From RPRC01 sp034933285 (GTDB lineage: Bacteria > Desulfobacterota > Desulfuromonadia > Geobacterales > Geobacteraceae): DNA of 64,000 nt. Location of the stretch: NCBI GenBank assembly GCA_034933285.1, contig JAYFNT010000002.1:1-64000 (forward strand), in the 5' to 3' direction. The position numbers and the translations under genes are program-made. The notes under the pieces are model-generated. The model had not been told where the DNA came from, did not search any database, and saw nothing but the letters and a program-made list of their open reading frames with translations. Of the stretch, positions 33,975 to 42,524 are shown piece after piece; position 1 is the stretch's first letter, and each line of letters starts with the position of its first letter.

Positions 33975-35612
33975 TTACAGAGACAGCTCCCCGTGACCGT
34001 TGAACAGTTCGTCCCGCAGCCTGACCACATCCCCGTTTTCCAGGTATTCGTCAAAGCCCATCACCCGGTCGATTATGCCGGCAGGGGTGATTTCCACGAT
34101 CCGGTTAGCCACGGTGGAAACGAACTCGTGGTCGTGGGAAGAGAAGAGCACAACCTCAGAGAACGAGATCAGGCCGTTGTTCAGTGCGGTGATGGATTCC
34201 AGGTCCAGATGATTGGTCGGTTCGTCGAGGATGAGGGCGTTGGCGCCGGAGAGCATCATCCTGGAGAGCATGCAGCGCACCCTTTCACCTCCCGAGAGCA
34301 CACTGGTCTTCTTCATGGCCTCTTCACCCGAGAAGAGCATCCTTCCCAGGAATCCCCGGGCGAATGACTCCCCTTCGGTGGGAGGGGAGAACTGGCCGAG
34401 CCATTCTATCAGGCTCAGGTCGTTGGCGAAATATTCGTTGTTGTCCTTGGGGAAATAGGCTGGAGTAATGGTCACTCCCCAGCGAAAGGAGCCGCTGTCA
34501 GGTTCCAGTTCGCCGGCCAGGATCTGGAACAAAGTAGTCTTGGCCAGGCTGTTCCCGCCCACAAAAGCGATTTTGTCCCCCTTGCAGACGGTGAGTGACA
34601 GGTCGTTCAGGACCTGCACGCCGTCCAATGCCTTGGAGAGGCCCCGGATCTCCAGGATTACATCGCCGCACGGCCGCTCCGGCTTGAACACGACGTAGGG
34701 GTATTTGCGCGACGAGACCGGCATGTCTTCGATGGTGAGTTTCTCCAGGAGCTTTTTTCTGGAAGTGGCCTGTTTCGCTTTGGATGCATTGGAGCTGAAC
34801 CTCTGGATGAATTCCTTCAGTTCGTTGGCTTTGTCGGTGATCTTCCTGTTCTCGTCCTGCTTCTGCTTCAGGTTCAGCTGGCTGGCCTGGTACCAGAAAT
34901 CGTAGTTGCCCACGTATACCTGGATTCTCCCGAAATCGATGTCCGCGATATGGGTGCAGACCTGGTTCAGGAAATGGCGGTCGTGGGAGACCACGATGAC
35001 CGTGTTGGGAAAACGGAACAGGAAATCCTCCAGCCAGGAAATTGATTTCAGGTCCAGGTGGTTGGTGGGCTCGTCCAGCAGCAGCACGTCCGGGTTGCCG
35101 AACAGGGCCTGGGCGAGAAGAACCCGCACCTTTTCCCCGCTCTCCAGTTCCCGCATCTTCTTATGGCGCAGTTCTTCGGGGATGCCGAGCCCGTTCAGGA
35201 GCACCGCGGCCTCGGATTCCGCTTCGTAACCATTCATCTCGGCAAATTCGGCTTCCAGTTCCGCAGAGCGGATCCCGTCCTCCTCGGAAAAATCCCCTTT
35301 GGAATAGATCTCCTCCCTTTCCGCCATGATCCGGTAAAGCCGGTCGTGACCCATGAAGACAGTGTTGAAGACCGTCTCTTCGTCGAAGGCGAACTGGTCC
35401 TGTCGCAGCACGGCGATCCTTTCCCTGTTTCCGATTGAAATCTCTCCCCGGTCGGGCTGGATCTCTCCGGAGAGTATTTTCAGGAAAGTGGACTTGCCTG
35501 CGCCGTTTGCGCCGATCAGCCCGTAGCAGTTTCCCGGAGTGAACTTCATGTTGACGTCTTTGAAGAGAACCCTCTTGCCGTAGGAGAGGGTTACGTTTGA
35601 AACATTGATCAT
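33975..35612 (-). CDS. ABC-F family ATPase (YbiT-like)
   Basis: It has two nucleotide-binding domains and no membrane helices, so it is an ABC-F ribosome-associated protein rather than a transporter. NBD1 has Walker A GANGAGKST and DEPTNHLDLKS; the interdomain linker is charged (KQKQDENRKITDKANELKEF); NBD2 has LSGGERVR and DEPTNHLDLES. NBD2 Walker A reads GGNSLAKTT, with Ala where Gly normally precedes Lys. The ATG at 35612 has GGGAG nine bases upstream. It has its own promoter and hairpin leader. ABC-F proteins act on the ribosomal E site in translation control or antibiotic protection. Confidence 0.9.
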   Translation of the reverse strand: MINVSNVTLSYGKRVLFKDVNMKFTPGNCYGLIGANGAGKSTFLKILSGEIQPDRGEISIGNRERIAVLRQDQFAFDEETVFNTVFMGHDRLYRIMAEREEIYSKGDFSEEDGIRSAELEAEFAEMNGYEAESEAAVLLNGLGIPEELRHKKMRELESGEKVRVLLAQALFGNPDVLLLDEPTNHLDLKSISWLEDFLFRFPNTVIVVSHDRHFLNQVCTHIADIDFGRIQVYVGNYDFWYQASQLNLKQKQDENRKITDKANELKEFIQRFSSNASKAKQATSRKKLLEKLTIEDMPVSSRKYPYVVFKPERPCGDVILEIRGLSKALDGVQVLNDLSLTVCKGDKIAFVGGNSLAKTTLFQILAGELEPDSGSFRWGVTITPAYFPKDNNEYFANDLSLIEWLGQFSPPTEGESFARGFLGRMLFSGEEAMKKTSVLSGGERVRCMLSRMMLSGANALILDEPTNHLDLESITALNNGLISFSEVVLFSSHDHEFVSTVANRIVEITPAGIIDRVMGFDEYLENGDVVRLRDELFNGHGELSL

Positions 35613-35659
35613 TGGGTGAAGCTCCCTTTTGCTGAAAAATAAAAAACCACGGGGTTCAT
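35609..35659 (-). CDS. Possible 16-residue leader peptide overlapping the ABC-F start
   Basis: An ORF reading MNPVVFYFSAKGSFTQ starts at the ATG forming the first loop bases of the hairpin at 35645-35668, and its TGA overlaps the ABC-F ATG (ATGA). Translating ribosomes would open the hairpin. It lacks a strong ribosome site, so it may be fortuitous. Confidence 0.3.
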   Translation of the reverse strand: MNPVVFYFSAKGSFTQ

Positions 35660-35668
35660 CCCGTGGTT
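35632..35668 (-). terminator. Intrinsic terminator/attenuator between the RRM and ABC-F genes
   Basis: AACCACGGG and CCCGTGGTT form a 9-bp perfect stem with loop ATGAAC, followed on the minus strand by TTTTTATTTTT. It ends the RRM transcript. It also lies between the next promoter (35681-35709) and the ABC-F gene, so it can work as an attenuator. Confidence 0.75.
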
Positions 35669-35680
35669 CAAGTCCCCTAT

Positions 35681-35709
35681 TGTATACACTATTGCCGGCA
35701 GGAGCGCAA
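35681..35709 (-). promoter_or_regulatory. Candidate sigma-70 promoter of the ABC-F gene
   Basis: On the minus strand TTGCGC (35709-35704) and TATACA (35686-35681) are 17 bases apart. The flank CAATAGTGTATACAATA nearly repeats the RRM promoter flank (CAATAGGGTATACATT). Confidence 0.5.
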
Positions 35710-35754
35710 GGGTTTTCACTGCCGGCGCCTGCGATTCCGCGTTTCCTTGTACGG

Positions 35755-36093
35755 TCAGCGGGATGGTTTTTTCCTGCTTCCCTGCCCGGATCGTCCATAA
35801 GTTCGAGATTTCCCCTTGTCGCCGCCTGATGGCCGACCCTGGGGTTTTTGCGGGCGGGCGACACTGACCGAAATGATGCGATTGTCAAGCAATGCCTCGT
35901 CCAGTGAATTGATCGCCTCCATGGTTTCCTCGATCGACGCCATTCGCACGTAGGCGCACCCCTTCGAGGCTCCTGTCACGGGATCGGTTATGATGTGGAC
36001 GGACGTGACCTTGCCCGCTACGGCAAATAGCCGCCTCAGGTCCTCCTCGTTTGTCTCATACGATAGATTTCCCACATATAACTCTTTTGCCAT
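35755..36093 (-). CDS. RRM-type RNA-binding protein
   Basis: The 112-residue protein is one RNA-recognition motif (residues 3-80) with RNP2 LYVGNL and RNP1 KGCAYVRM, plus a Gly/Arg/Lys/Ser-rich tail (RPSGGDKGKSRTYGRSGQGS). The first RNP1 aromatic is Cys, the second is Tyr. Small RRM proteins of this type occur in cyanobacteria and delta-proteobacteria and often respond to cold. GGGG lies before the ATG. A hairpin and promoter lie upstream with no other minus-strand gene between. Confidence 0.92.
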   Translation of the reverse strand: MAKELYVGNLSYETNEEDLRRLFAVAGKVTSVHIITDPVTGASKGCAYVRMASIEETMEAINSLDEALLDNRIISVSVARPQKPQGRPSGGDKGKSRTYGRSGQGSRKKPSR

Positions 36094-36130
36094 TCGTCAC
36101 CCCATTGATCCGTTTCTTGGTCGCCTGCAA

Positions 36131-36162
36131 GGAAAACAAAAACCACGAGGACATCCCCGTGG
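36131..36162 (-). terminator. Attenuator-like hairpin in the 5' leader of the RRM gene
   Basis: CCACGGGG and CCTCGTGG (one G-U pair) close on loop ATGT, followed by TTTTTGTTTTCC on the minus strand. The gene upstream (phosphomannomutase) is divergent, so this terminator cannot end a coding transcript. It sits inside the RRM leader. Confidence 0.65.
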
Positions 36163-36178
36163 CTTGTGTGTACGTCAA

Positions 36179-36207
36179 TGTATACCCTATTGTTCACAGA
36201 GGTGCAA
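36179..36207 (-). promoter_or_regulatory. Candidate sigma-70 promoter of the RRM gene
   Basis: On the minus strand TTGCAC (36207-36202) and TATACA (36184-36179) are 17 bases apart. The start point would be near 36172, placing the hairpin at +10 to +40 of the transcript. Confidence 0.55.
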
Positions 36208-36395
36208 TCGTTTTCCGCCACGGTTTGCTTCTTTTCCTCATCGACCCGAATAAGGCAGTGCAGGAATGTGCCCCGGCTGCCTGTCACTTTTAATCGACGG
36301 CAAGGTTCTGGAGCGTTGCATTATTGGTGCTTGATAAAACGGGGATGAATGGGGTAGAAGAATGATGCAGCATGACACCATTTCGGGGAGAAATC

Positions 36396-37757
36396 ATGGA
36401 TTCCATTGAATGCTTCAAGGCCTATGACATCCGGGGACGGGTGCCGGACCAGCTCGATGAAGATCTCGCTTACCGCATAGGCCGCGCTTATGCAGAGGTC
36501 GAAAAGTCGTCGCGGGTAGTTATCGGACGTGATATCCGCCTGTCCAGCACGGCACTTGCCGAAGCCCTGGCCCACGGCTTGATGGACGGCGGAGCGGAAG
36601 TGTTCGACATCGGGGTGTGCGGAACCGAGCAGATCTATTTCGCCACGTTTGCCCGGGAGATGGACGGCGGGATCATGGTCACGGCGAGCCACAACCCCAT
36701 CGACTACAACGGCATGAAACTGGTACGGGCCGGGGCGCGCCCCATCAGCGGCGACAGCGGGCTGGGCAGGATCGCTGAGCTGGTGAGAAACAATGATTTC
36801 AAGCGGGTCTCTTCCGGCGGGAACGTAATTCCTCTGTCGGTCGAAGATGACTACATAGCCCATCTGCTCGGCTACATCGACCGGGATGTCATTAAACCCT
36901 TCAAGGTTGTCGTGAATGCCGGCAATGGCTGTGCCGGCAGGGTCATCGACCTCTTTGAGGAGCAGCGCTTTCCGGTCACGTTCCTAAAGGTCAATCATGA
37001 GCCGGACGGCACGTTTCCCAACGGAATTCCAAACCCGCTGCTGCCGGAAAACCGCGAAGCGACCAGGGCGGCCGTGCTCCGGCAGCACGCCGATCTGGGC
37101 ATTGCATGGGACGGTGACTTCGACCGGTGTTTCCTGTTCGACGAGCAGGGGAGATTCATCGAAGGCTACTATATCGTCGGCCTGCTTGCCGAGGCTCTGC
37201 TGAAAAAGCACCCCGGCGCGCGGATCATCCATGACCCGCGTCTTACCTGGAACACGATCGACATCGTCAGGGCCGCAGGCGGGATACCGGTCATGAGCAA
37301 GACCGGGCACGCTTTCATCAAGGAGCGGATGCGGGCCGAAGACGCCCTGTATGGCGGCGAGATGAGCGCGCATCATTATTTCCGGGACTTCGCCTACTGC
37401 GACAGCGGCATGATTCCCTGGCTGCTGGTTCTTGAATTGATGAGCCGCACCGGAAAGCCGCTGTCGGCCCTGGTCGGGGAGCGGATGAAGATTTTCCCGG
37501 CCAGCGGCGAGATCAACCGGCGGGTTGCCGATGCCCGGGATGTCATTGACCGGATCAGGCAAAGGTACCGGGATTACGCCGTGGCGATCGATCATACCGA
37601 CGGGCTGAGCATGGAGTTCGCCGAATGGCGCTTCAATCTGCGCAGCTCCAATACCGAACCGGTGCTGCGGCTCAATGTGGAATCCCGGGGAGATGGGGAG
37701 TTGATGGAAAGGAAGACTGTTGAATTGCTGGGGATTATTGATGCTGATGCGGGGTAG
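36396..37757 (+). CDS. manB: Phosphomannomutase (CpsG/ManB family)
   Basis: It interconverts mannose 6-phosphate and mannose 1-phosphate for GDP-mannose and surface polysaccharide. The catalytic phosphoserine loop is TASHNPIDYNG (about residue 96), the metal loop is DGDFDRCF, the sugar loop is GGEMSAHHYF, and the phosphate loop is RSSNTEPVLR. GEMSAHHYFRDFAYCDSG closely resembles enterobacterial CpsG. The 453-residue length is normal. The ATG at 36396 follows GGGGAG. Confidence 0.93.
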   Translation: MDSIECFKAYDIRGRVPDQLDEDLAYRIGRAYAEVEKSSRVVIGRDIRLSSTALAEALAHGLMDGGAEVFDIGVCGTEQIYFATFAREMDGGIMVTASHNPIDYNGMKLVRAGARPISGDSGLGRIAELVRNNDFKRVSSGGNVIPLSVEDDYIAHLLGYIDRDVIKPFKVVVNAGNGCAGRVIDLFEEQRFPVTFLKVNHEPDGTFPNGIPNPLLPENREATRAAVLRQHADLGIAWDGDFDRCFLFDEQGRFIEGYYIVGLLAEALLKKHPGARIIHDPRLTWNTIDIVRAAGGIPVMSKTGHAFIKERMRAEDALYGGEMSAHHYFRDFAYCDSGMIPWLLVLELMSRTGKPLSALVGERMKIFPASGEINRRVADARDVIDRIRQRYRDYAVAIDHTDGLSMEFAEWRFNLRSSNTEPVLRLNVESRGDGELMERKTVELLGIIDADAG

Positions 37758-37799
37758 AGGGGATTGGGTTCTTGGAAGGAGCTCAGCTTTTTTCGAACT

Positions 37800-37847
37800 T
37801 CACCCGTAGTCATTCCGGATATGGACTATAAGCAGGGTGGTACTCAT
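37800..37847 (-). pseudogene. Fragment resembling the start of a cysteine hydrolase
   Basis: A 15-codon ORF with a good GGGAGG site reads MSTTLLIVHIRNDYG and then stops. It looks like the first strand of an isochorismatase-like hydrolase (pattern LL-x-x-D-x-Q-NDY) cut short. Only remnants remain; confidence is low because of the length. Confidence 0.25.
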
Positions 37848-37866
37848 GACGGCCTCCCGTGGTTTG

Positions 37867-37932
37867 TCATTGGCAGGGGTTGACGATGTTCCAGGACTTG
37901 GTCGTGCAGTCGGACACGACCTTGGCTTTCAT
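37867..37932 (-). CDS. 21-residue ORF coupled to the topoisomerase stop
   Basis: The ATG overlaps the topoisomerase TGA (ATGA), and the ORF encodes MKAKVVSDCTTKSWNIVNPC plus one residue. The overlap suggests translational coupling, but it could equally be a remnant of a longer gene. No family is recognised. Confidence 0.3.
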   Translation of the reverse strand: MKAKVVSDCTTKSWNIVNPCQ

Positions 37933-39779
37933 CGTTTAGGTTGGTGAAACACCTGTTCGACTTTGTCGTCCAGGGTGTGTTTTGCCCCAACGACACCTTC
38001 AATCCATTTGGACAGTGCTTTGCCGGACCTCAGAATCTCTTCGGGGATGACGAGGCTGTTCTTTGCAGCCAGATCTTTCGCATATTTCAGTTGGGCGTCG
38101 CTCGGGCCACCATTGGCAACCAGCGCAGGTGGCTCGTAGAACCCCATCTTGCGGTGAACTCCTTTGCAGAAGCGCTGCCAGGTTTCCTTTTTCTCCACGA
38201 TCAGGTCGAGAAAGCTTTCCATTTTGCTGGTAAGGGCATAGTCGATTACCCAGGGATGCTTTTCTGCCAGATAGTCAACGAGGTTCTCCCCGGGTTGCAG
38301 AGGAATAACCTTCCCTTTCTGCTCTTTAATGTAGCCCCGCTCAATGATGTTCTTGGTGATGGCTGCGTAGGTGGACGGGCGGCCTATGCCCAGGCGTTCC
38401 AGTTCCTTGACCAGGGAGCCCAGGGTGAATCTGCCGGGTGGCTTGGTCTTTTTCTCCTCCATGACTTCCTTTATCTTCGGGACCAGTTCGCCAACTTCTA
38501 TCGAAGGGAGCATCTGCAGCTTTTCTTCTTCCCCCTTTTTCTCCTTTTCCTCGTCAACGTCTGCGTAGACCTTGAGAAAACCGTCGAATTTCAGAACCCG
38601 GCCTGAAGCCTTGAACTTTTCTCCCGCTACTTCGAAGATCATGGTAGTGGAGTCGTAGAGTGCATGTGCCATCTGGCTTGCGACAGCCCGCCTGAATATG
38701 AGGTCGTAAAGCCTGGCATGGTCAGCAGTGAGACCTTCTTTCCTGATCAGGTCCGCTATCTCGGCGGCCGAGTGCATGCGTGTAGGTCGGATGCCTTCAT
38801 GGGCATCGGCCTGGGTGTTCTTTGATTTGAACTTGTTGGGCTTGGTGGGGAGATACTGCGGTCCGAGCGCTTTTCCAAGGAACGTGCGTATCTCTACGAT
38901 GAATGCCTCGTCCATCCTCACGGAATCGGTGCGGTGGTAGGTCGTCAAGCCGTGGTCGAACAGCCCCTGTGCCAGCTTCATCGTCTGTTCCGGGGTGAAC
39001 TTCAGGCGTGCCGCAGCAGCTGCCTGCAGGTCAACCGTGGTGAACGGCGGTTTGGGAGACTGACGCGAATCTTTCTTCTCGACTTTTTCAGCGAGGGCAT
39101 GTGTTTCTCTGTATATTGCATCGATGATTGCCTGAGCCTCGTCCTGTTGCTCGAATTTGCCCTTGACGTGACGGGCGAGAAATACCGTACCCTCTTTGTC
39201 CAGCTGGATATCAAGCACCCAGAAAGGGGAGGGGGTGAAGTTCCGGATTTCCCTCTCGCGGTCCACAACCAGGCGGACGGCAGGCGACTGGACCCTGCCG
39301 ACGCTGTATTTTCCGCGCAGGCTCCTGCTGGCAATCGGGGAGAGGATATAACCCACCAGCCGGTCACCGATCCTCCTCCCGAGGAATGCGTCGTAAAGCC
39401 CCGTGTTTGTCTCCTCGAAAGGGACCGCCTTGGCAAGCGACTCCTTCAGGCCTTTCTCGGTTACTTCGTAGATCTCCATGCGCAAGCATTCCCTCGCAAC
39501 TGCTTTCACTTCATCGTGGATATGGCAGCTGATGGCGTACCCTTCACGGTCCGGGTCCCCGGCAAGCATGACGGTTTCGCCCTTTGCCGCTGACTGCAGT
39601 TGCTTCGGCAGGTGCTTTTTCTTCTCGTGGTAGACAAAGGTCGGTTCATAAGTCTTGAGATCGACACCCATTTCGTTGTCGGGCAGATCTTTGAAATGTC
39701 CGACCGTGGACATGGTCTTGACTTTTAGTATTGACTGAATTTTCTTCGCCTTGGTCGGCGATTCGACTATTATGAGCAT
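37929..39779 (-). CDS. Type IA DNA topoisomerase, short form without zinc-finger tail
   Basis: It relaxes negative supercoils by cutting one strand through an active-site Tyr. The TOPRIM domain has IIVESPTKAKKI and GDPDREGYAI (acidic DxDxE intact; the usual GEAI is GYAI). The active-site region reads GLTTYHRTDSVRM, where most TopA have ITYMRTDS. HEGIRPT and GIGRPSTYA are conserved. The product has 616 residues and lacks the C-terminal Cys4 zinc fingers of chromosomal TopA. Such variants are often accessory copies on islands; the neighbouring gene fragments fit that. Confidence 0.88.
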   Translation of the reverse strand: MLIIVESPTKAKKIQSILKVKTMSTVGHFKDLPDNEMGVDLKTYEPTFVYHEKKKHLPKQLQSAAKGETVMLAGDPDREGYAISCHIHDEVKAVARECLRMEIYEVTEKGLKESLAKAVPFEETNTGLYDAFLGRRIGDRLVGYILSPIASRSLRGKYSVGRVQSPAVRLVVDREREIRNFTPSPFWVLDIQLDKEGTVFLARHVKGKFEQQDEAQAIIDAIYRETHALAEKVEKKDSRQSPKPPFTTVDLQAAAAARLKFTPEQTMKLAQGLFDHGLTTYHRTDSVRMDEAFIVEIRTFLGKALGPQYLPTKPNKFKSKNTQADAHEGIRPTRMHSAAEIADLIRKEGLTADHARLYDLIFRRAVASQMAHALYDSTTMIFEVAGEKFKASGRVLKFDGFLKVYADVDEEKEKKGEEEKLQMLPSIEVGELVPKIKEVMEEKKTKPPGRFTLGSLVKELERLGIGRPSTYAAITKNIIERGYIKEQKGKVIPLQPGENLVDYLAEKHPWVIDYALTSKMESFLDLIVEKKETWQRFCKGVHRKMGFYEPPALVANGGPSDAQLKYAKDLAAKNSLVIPEEILRSGKALSKWIEGVVGAKHTLDDKVEQVFHQPKR

Positions 39780-39826
39780 GGTGCGTGATACCTTAGGTTG
39801 ACGTGTCTCAGTACTTTCTCCCCTGT

Positions 39827-40508
39827 TCAGATTGCATTGACAGGTATTGCAGAGTTTGTTGCCGTCAACGGAAGTAATTGAGGAATCAGGCTGGCAACTC
39901 CACCTGGGCCAATCGGTATTTTCAATTTTTCTAAAACCTGGAAGTGCCGGATGGAATGTTTGTCAGGAGATGCGGTCTTTTTAATTTCCAAGGGGTACAC
40001 GGTGCCGTCAAGGACGATGAGGAGGTCGATTTCCTTTTTGTCCTTGTCCCGGTAATACTAGAATGGTGCACGGCGTCCGTTGTGCCACCAGGTCTTGAGA
40101 AGCTCGGGCATGATCCAGGTTTCAAGAATAGCTCCGGTCATGGCGTCCGCATCCCTGGCAAGTTCAGCCAGGTTCAGCAACTGACCGGTCCTGGCAGCCG
40201 CGGCACGTAAGAAACGAAGAAAAGCCATCTCGTCGCCAACCTTTGCAAGGTCCCGGACATCCCTCTGCAGGTAGGTTTGCACATAGGAACTGAAGAAAAG
40301 ATAGCGGTCTACATCTTCGGAGAGGGCAACAGCTGGGAATGAGCCTCGCCATATAATCTTATATAGCTGCTTCAAAGTCAAGCTGTCGCCTCCGGTCATG
40401 CGTTGCTGCATTTGACCCGGCACGGGCAGAAAAGGCCCGGTTTACGATCACGATCGACCGCCATCTTGATGTGAGGCAGGAGCTCGGGAGCGTACTGAAT
40501 CTCGTCGA
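39827..40508 (-). pseudogene. Decayed AAA/DUF4143 ATPase gene
   Basis: Fragments in order match a DUF4143-type ATPase: DEIQYAPELLPHIKMAVDRD (frame shifts near 40430), LTLKQLYKIIWRGSFPAV, YLQRDVRDLAKVGDE, then WWHNGRRAPF followed by an in-frame TAG at about 40060 and YYRDKDKKEIDLLIVLDGTV. The Walker A part is missing, at least one frameshift and a stop are visible, and a stretch between the two first fragments is deleted. The gene is dead. Confidence 0.8.
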
Positions 40509-40559
40509 TACAATGATATCGACCAGATCTTGCTGTTCCTCCATGACCATGTCCTCTTC

Positions 40560-40668
40560 CAGGCTCGTCTGAATCGCCGGCATGCCGCAGCCGATGTCGG
40601 CACCGACGGCATTGGGAATGACGGCGCCTTGAGTGGCGATGACCCCACCGATCGGCATTCCGTACCCT
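40560..40668 (-). pseudogene. rtcB fragment
   Basis: The frame reads YGMPIGGVIATQGAVIPNAV followed by GADIGCGM, the conserved N-terminal metal-binding segment of the RNA ligase RtcB. The rest of the ~400-residue enzyme is absent, and the frame runs straight into the ATPase remnant. Confidence 0.8.
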
Positions 40669-40894
40669 TTGTATTGATATGGACGCAGTAAGAAAGTTCA
40701 GGCCACTGAAACCCTGCGCCTTTTTTTCAGATGCAATTATGGTTGTCCCTCCTCTAGATATACTAGGTAAGCGACATTTCCTTCCTGAAGAACCTTCAAG
40801 AGTTAAATTCCTTTACATGTTTATCGGCCTGCAAATTAAACGATAATACCTCTATAACACCTTGATATAATTGGTTATTAACATAGCATGCCAT

Positions 40895-40912
40895 CTTGGC
40901 ACAAATAATGCC
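40895..40912 (+). promoter_or_regulatory. Candidate sigma-54 promoter of the aldehyde dehydrogenase gene
   Basis: TTGGCACAAATAATGCC has GG at 40898-40899 and GC at 40910-40911 with ten bases between, and a perfect TGGCAC -24 element. The start would be near 40922, leaving a 190-base leader. The rest of the interval 40669-41110 is AT-rich with no gene. Confidence 0.7.
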
Positions 40913-41110
40913 TTTATAACGAAAAGCCGACTATGTCTGCCAGCTTAGTCAGCCTCCATGTAATGGGGCGGACTTCCCGCCCTCCTTTTTAAACGGAAAA
41001 TTTGCAGCAATGGGAAATCATTGCCGCATTGGTTAAATATCTGTTTTTGCTAAGTCAATGCAGATTGGCTTCGCTTTGTGCATCACTATTCATTTTCGAG
41101 GAGGTACTAC

Positions 41111-42454
41111 ATGTCGGAAGTTATGCAGGAAATCGATCAAATGATAACGCGTGCGCAGAAGGCTCTGGGAGTAATGAAAACTTTCTCTCAGGAACAGGTG
41201 GACAAGATCACGGAAGCTATGTGTAAGGCTGGAGTAGAAGCCGGACAGAAGCTGGCTGAGATGGCTGTTGAGGAAACAGGGATAGGCAAGGCAGAAGACA
41301 AGGCAATCAAAAACTACTTTGCAAGTCAGGTTGTCTACGACCAAATGAAAAATGAAACCTCAGTCGGCATTCTCGATGAGAAAAATGGTGTCCTTCACAT
41401 AGCCGAGCCTTTCGGAGTTGTTGCCGCCGTTACCCCGACTACAAACCCTACTGCCACGACGTTGTCCAAGGCATTGATGAGTCTAAAAGGTCGCAATGTC
41501 ATTATATTTGCCTTCCATCCGCGTGCCCATAAATGCAGCTCTGCTGCCGCTCAAGTAATGCTTGACGCTGCCGTCGACGCTGGTGCGCCGGCTGGCTGCA
41601 TTCAATGGATCGGGAATCCTTCAGTTGAAGCAACAAACATGCTTATGAAACACCCAGGCATTGCAATCGTCATTGCCACAGGTGGAGGCGCAATGGTCAA
41701 TGCTGCTTACAGTTCCGGCCATCCGGCTCTTGGGGTCGGTCCGGGCAATGTTCCGGTATATGTCGAACGTTCCGCGGACCTTGATATGGCGGTGAACAAC
41801 ATCATTGCATCCAAGACCTTCGATCATGGCACCCTGTGCCTGACAGAACAGTCGGTGATCTTCGATGATGAAGATACTGCTCGGAAAATGCTGGGGATTT
41901 TCAAAGCAAGGGGGGCTTACCTCTGCGACCCGCTCGAGAAAGCCAAGCTGGAAGCCGTCATGTTCGACAAGGAAAAAGGAGTGGCTTCAGGCGCCATTGT
42001 CGGCCAGTCTCCGCAGAAGATAGCCCGGTTGGCCGGTTTTTCCGTTCCCGATGATATCAGGCTGCTTCTGGTCCCGCTGAGTGCCATAGGGACCGATGAT
42101 TGGATGAGCCACGAGAAGCTCTCCCCGGTTCTCGGCTGGTATTTGGCGCCGAATAAAGACATGGCTATTCAGGCTGCTGTTGATCAACTGGAATTCGGGG
42201 GAGCAGGGCATACGGCAGTCGCGTTCTCCGGCAACGAGGAAATTCTCGAGGAATATGCGCTTAAGGTTCCAGCTGGAAGAGTTATCTGGAATCAACCGTC
42301 GTTGCATGCCGTTGTCGGGCTTACAAGCGGATTGACAGCATCTTTTACCCTGGGTTGCGGCGCTCGTGGCGGCAATATAACCAGCGAAAACGTCACCTAC
42401 AAAAACCTTTTGAACATCAAGAGAGTCGCAAGAAGAATCAAAGAAGATGAATAG
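41111..42454 (+). CDS. Acylating aldehyde dehydrogenase (CoA-dependent, EutE/AdhE-N type)
   Basis: It converts an aldehyde, NAD+ and CoA to acyl-CoA and NADH. Signature regions: AVTPTTNPTATTLSKALMSL, VGPGNVPVYVERSAD, and the catalytic Cys in SKTFDHGTLCLTEQS (SKTFDNGTxCxxEQ in relatives). The 447-residue length fits the single-domain acetaldehyde dehydrogenase. The ATG at 41111 has GAGGAGG upstream. A sigma-54 promoter is 190 bases before, and the porin gene begins 70 bases after. In the module it would pass aldehydes to the CoA-transferase. Confidence 0.92.
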   Translation: MSEVMQEIDQMITRAQKALGVMKTFSQEQVDKITEAMCKAGVEAGQKLAEMAVEETGIGKAEDKAIKNYFASQVVYDQMKNETSVGILDEKNGVLHIAEPFGVVAAVTPTTNPTATTLSKALMSLKGRNVIIFAFHPRAHKCSSAAAQVMLDAAVDAGAPAGCIQWIGNPSVEATNMLMKHPGIAIVIATGGGAMVNAAYSSGHPALGVGPGNVPVYVERSADLDMAVNNIIASKTFDHGTLCLTEQSVIFDDEDTARKMLGIFKARGAYLCDPLEKAKLEAVMFDKEKGVASGAIVGQSPQKIARLAGFSVPDDIRLLLVPLSAIGTDDWMSHEKLSPVLGWYLAPNKDMAIQAAVDQLEFGGAGHTAVAFSGNEEILEEYALKVPAGRVIWNQPSLHAVVGLTSGLTASFTLGCGARGGNITSENVTYKNLLNIKRVARRIKEDE

Positions 42455-42524
42455 TAGTATTTATCAGCGTCATTTTGTCGGTGAAAGAAAAACACAAGGC
42501 GCCATAAAAGCCCAAGGAAATTAC

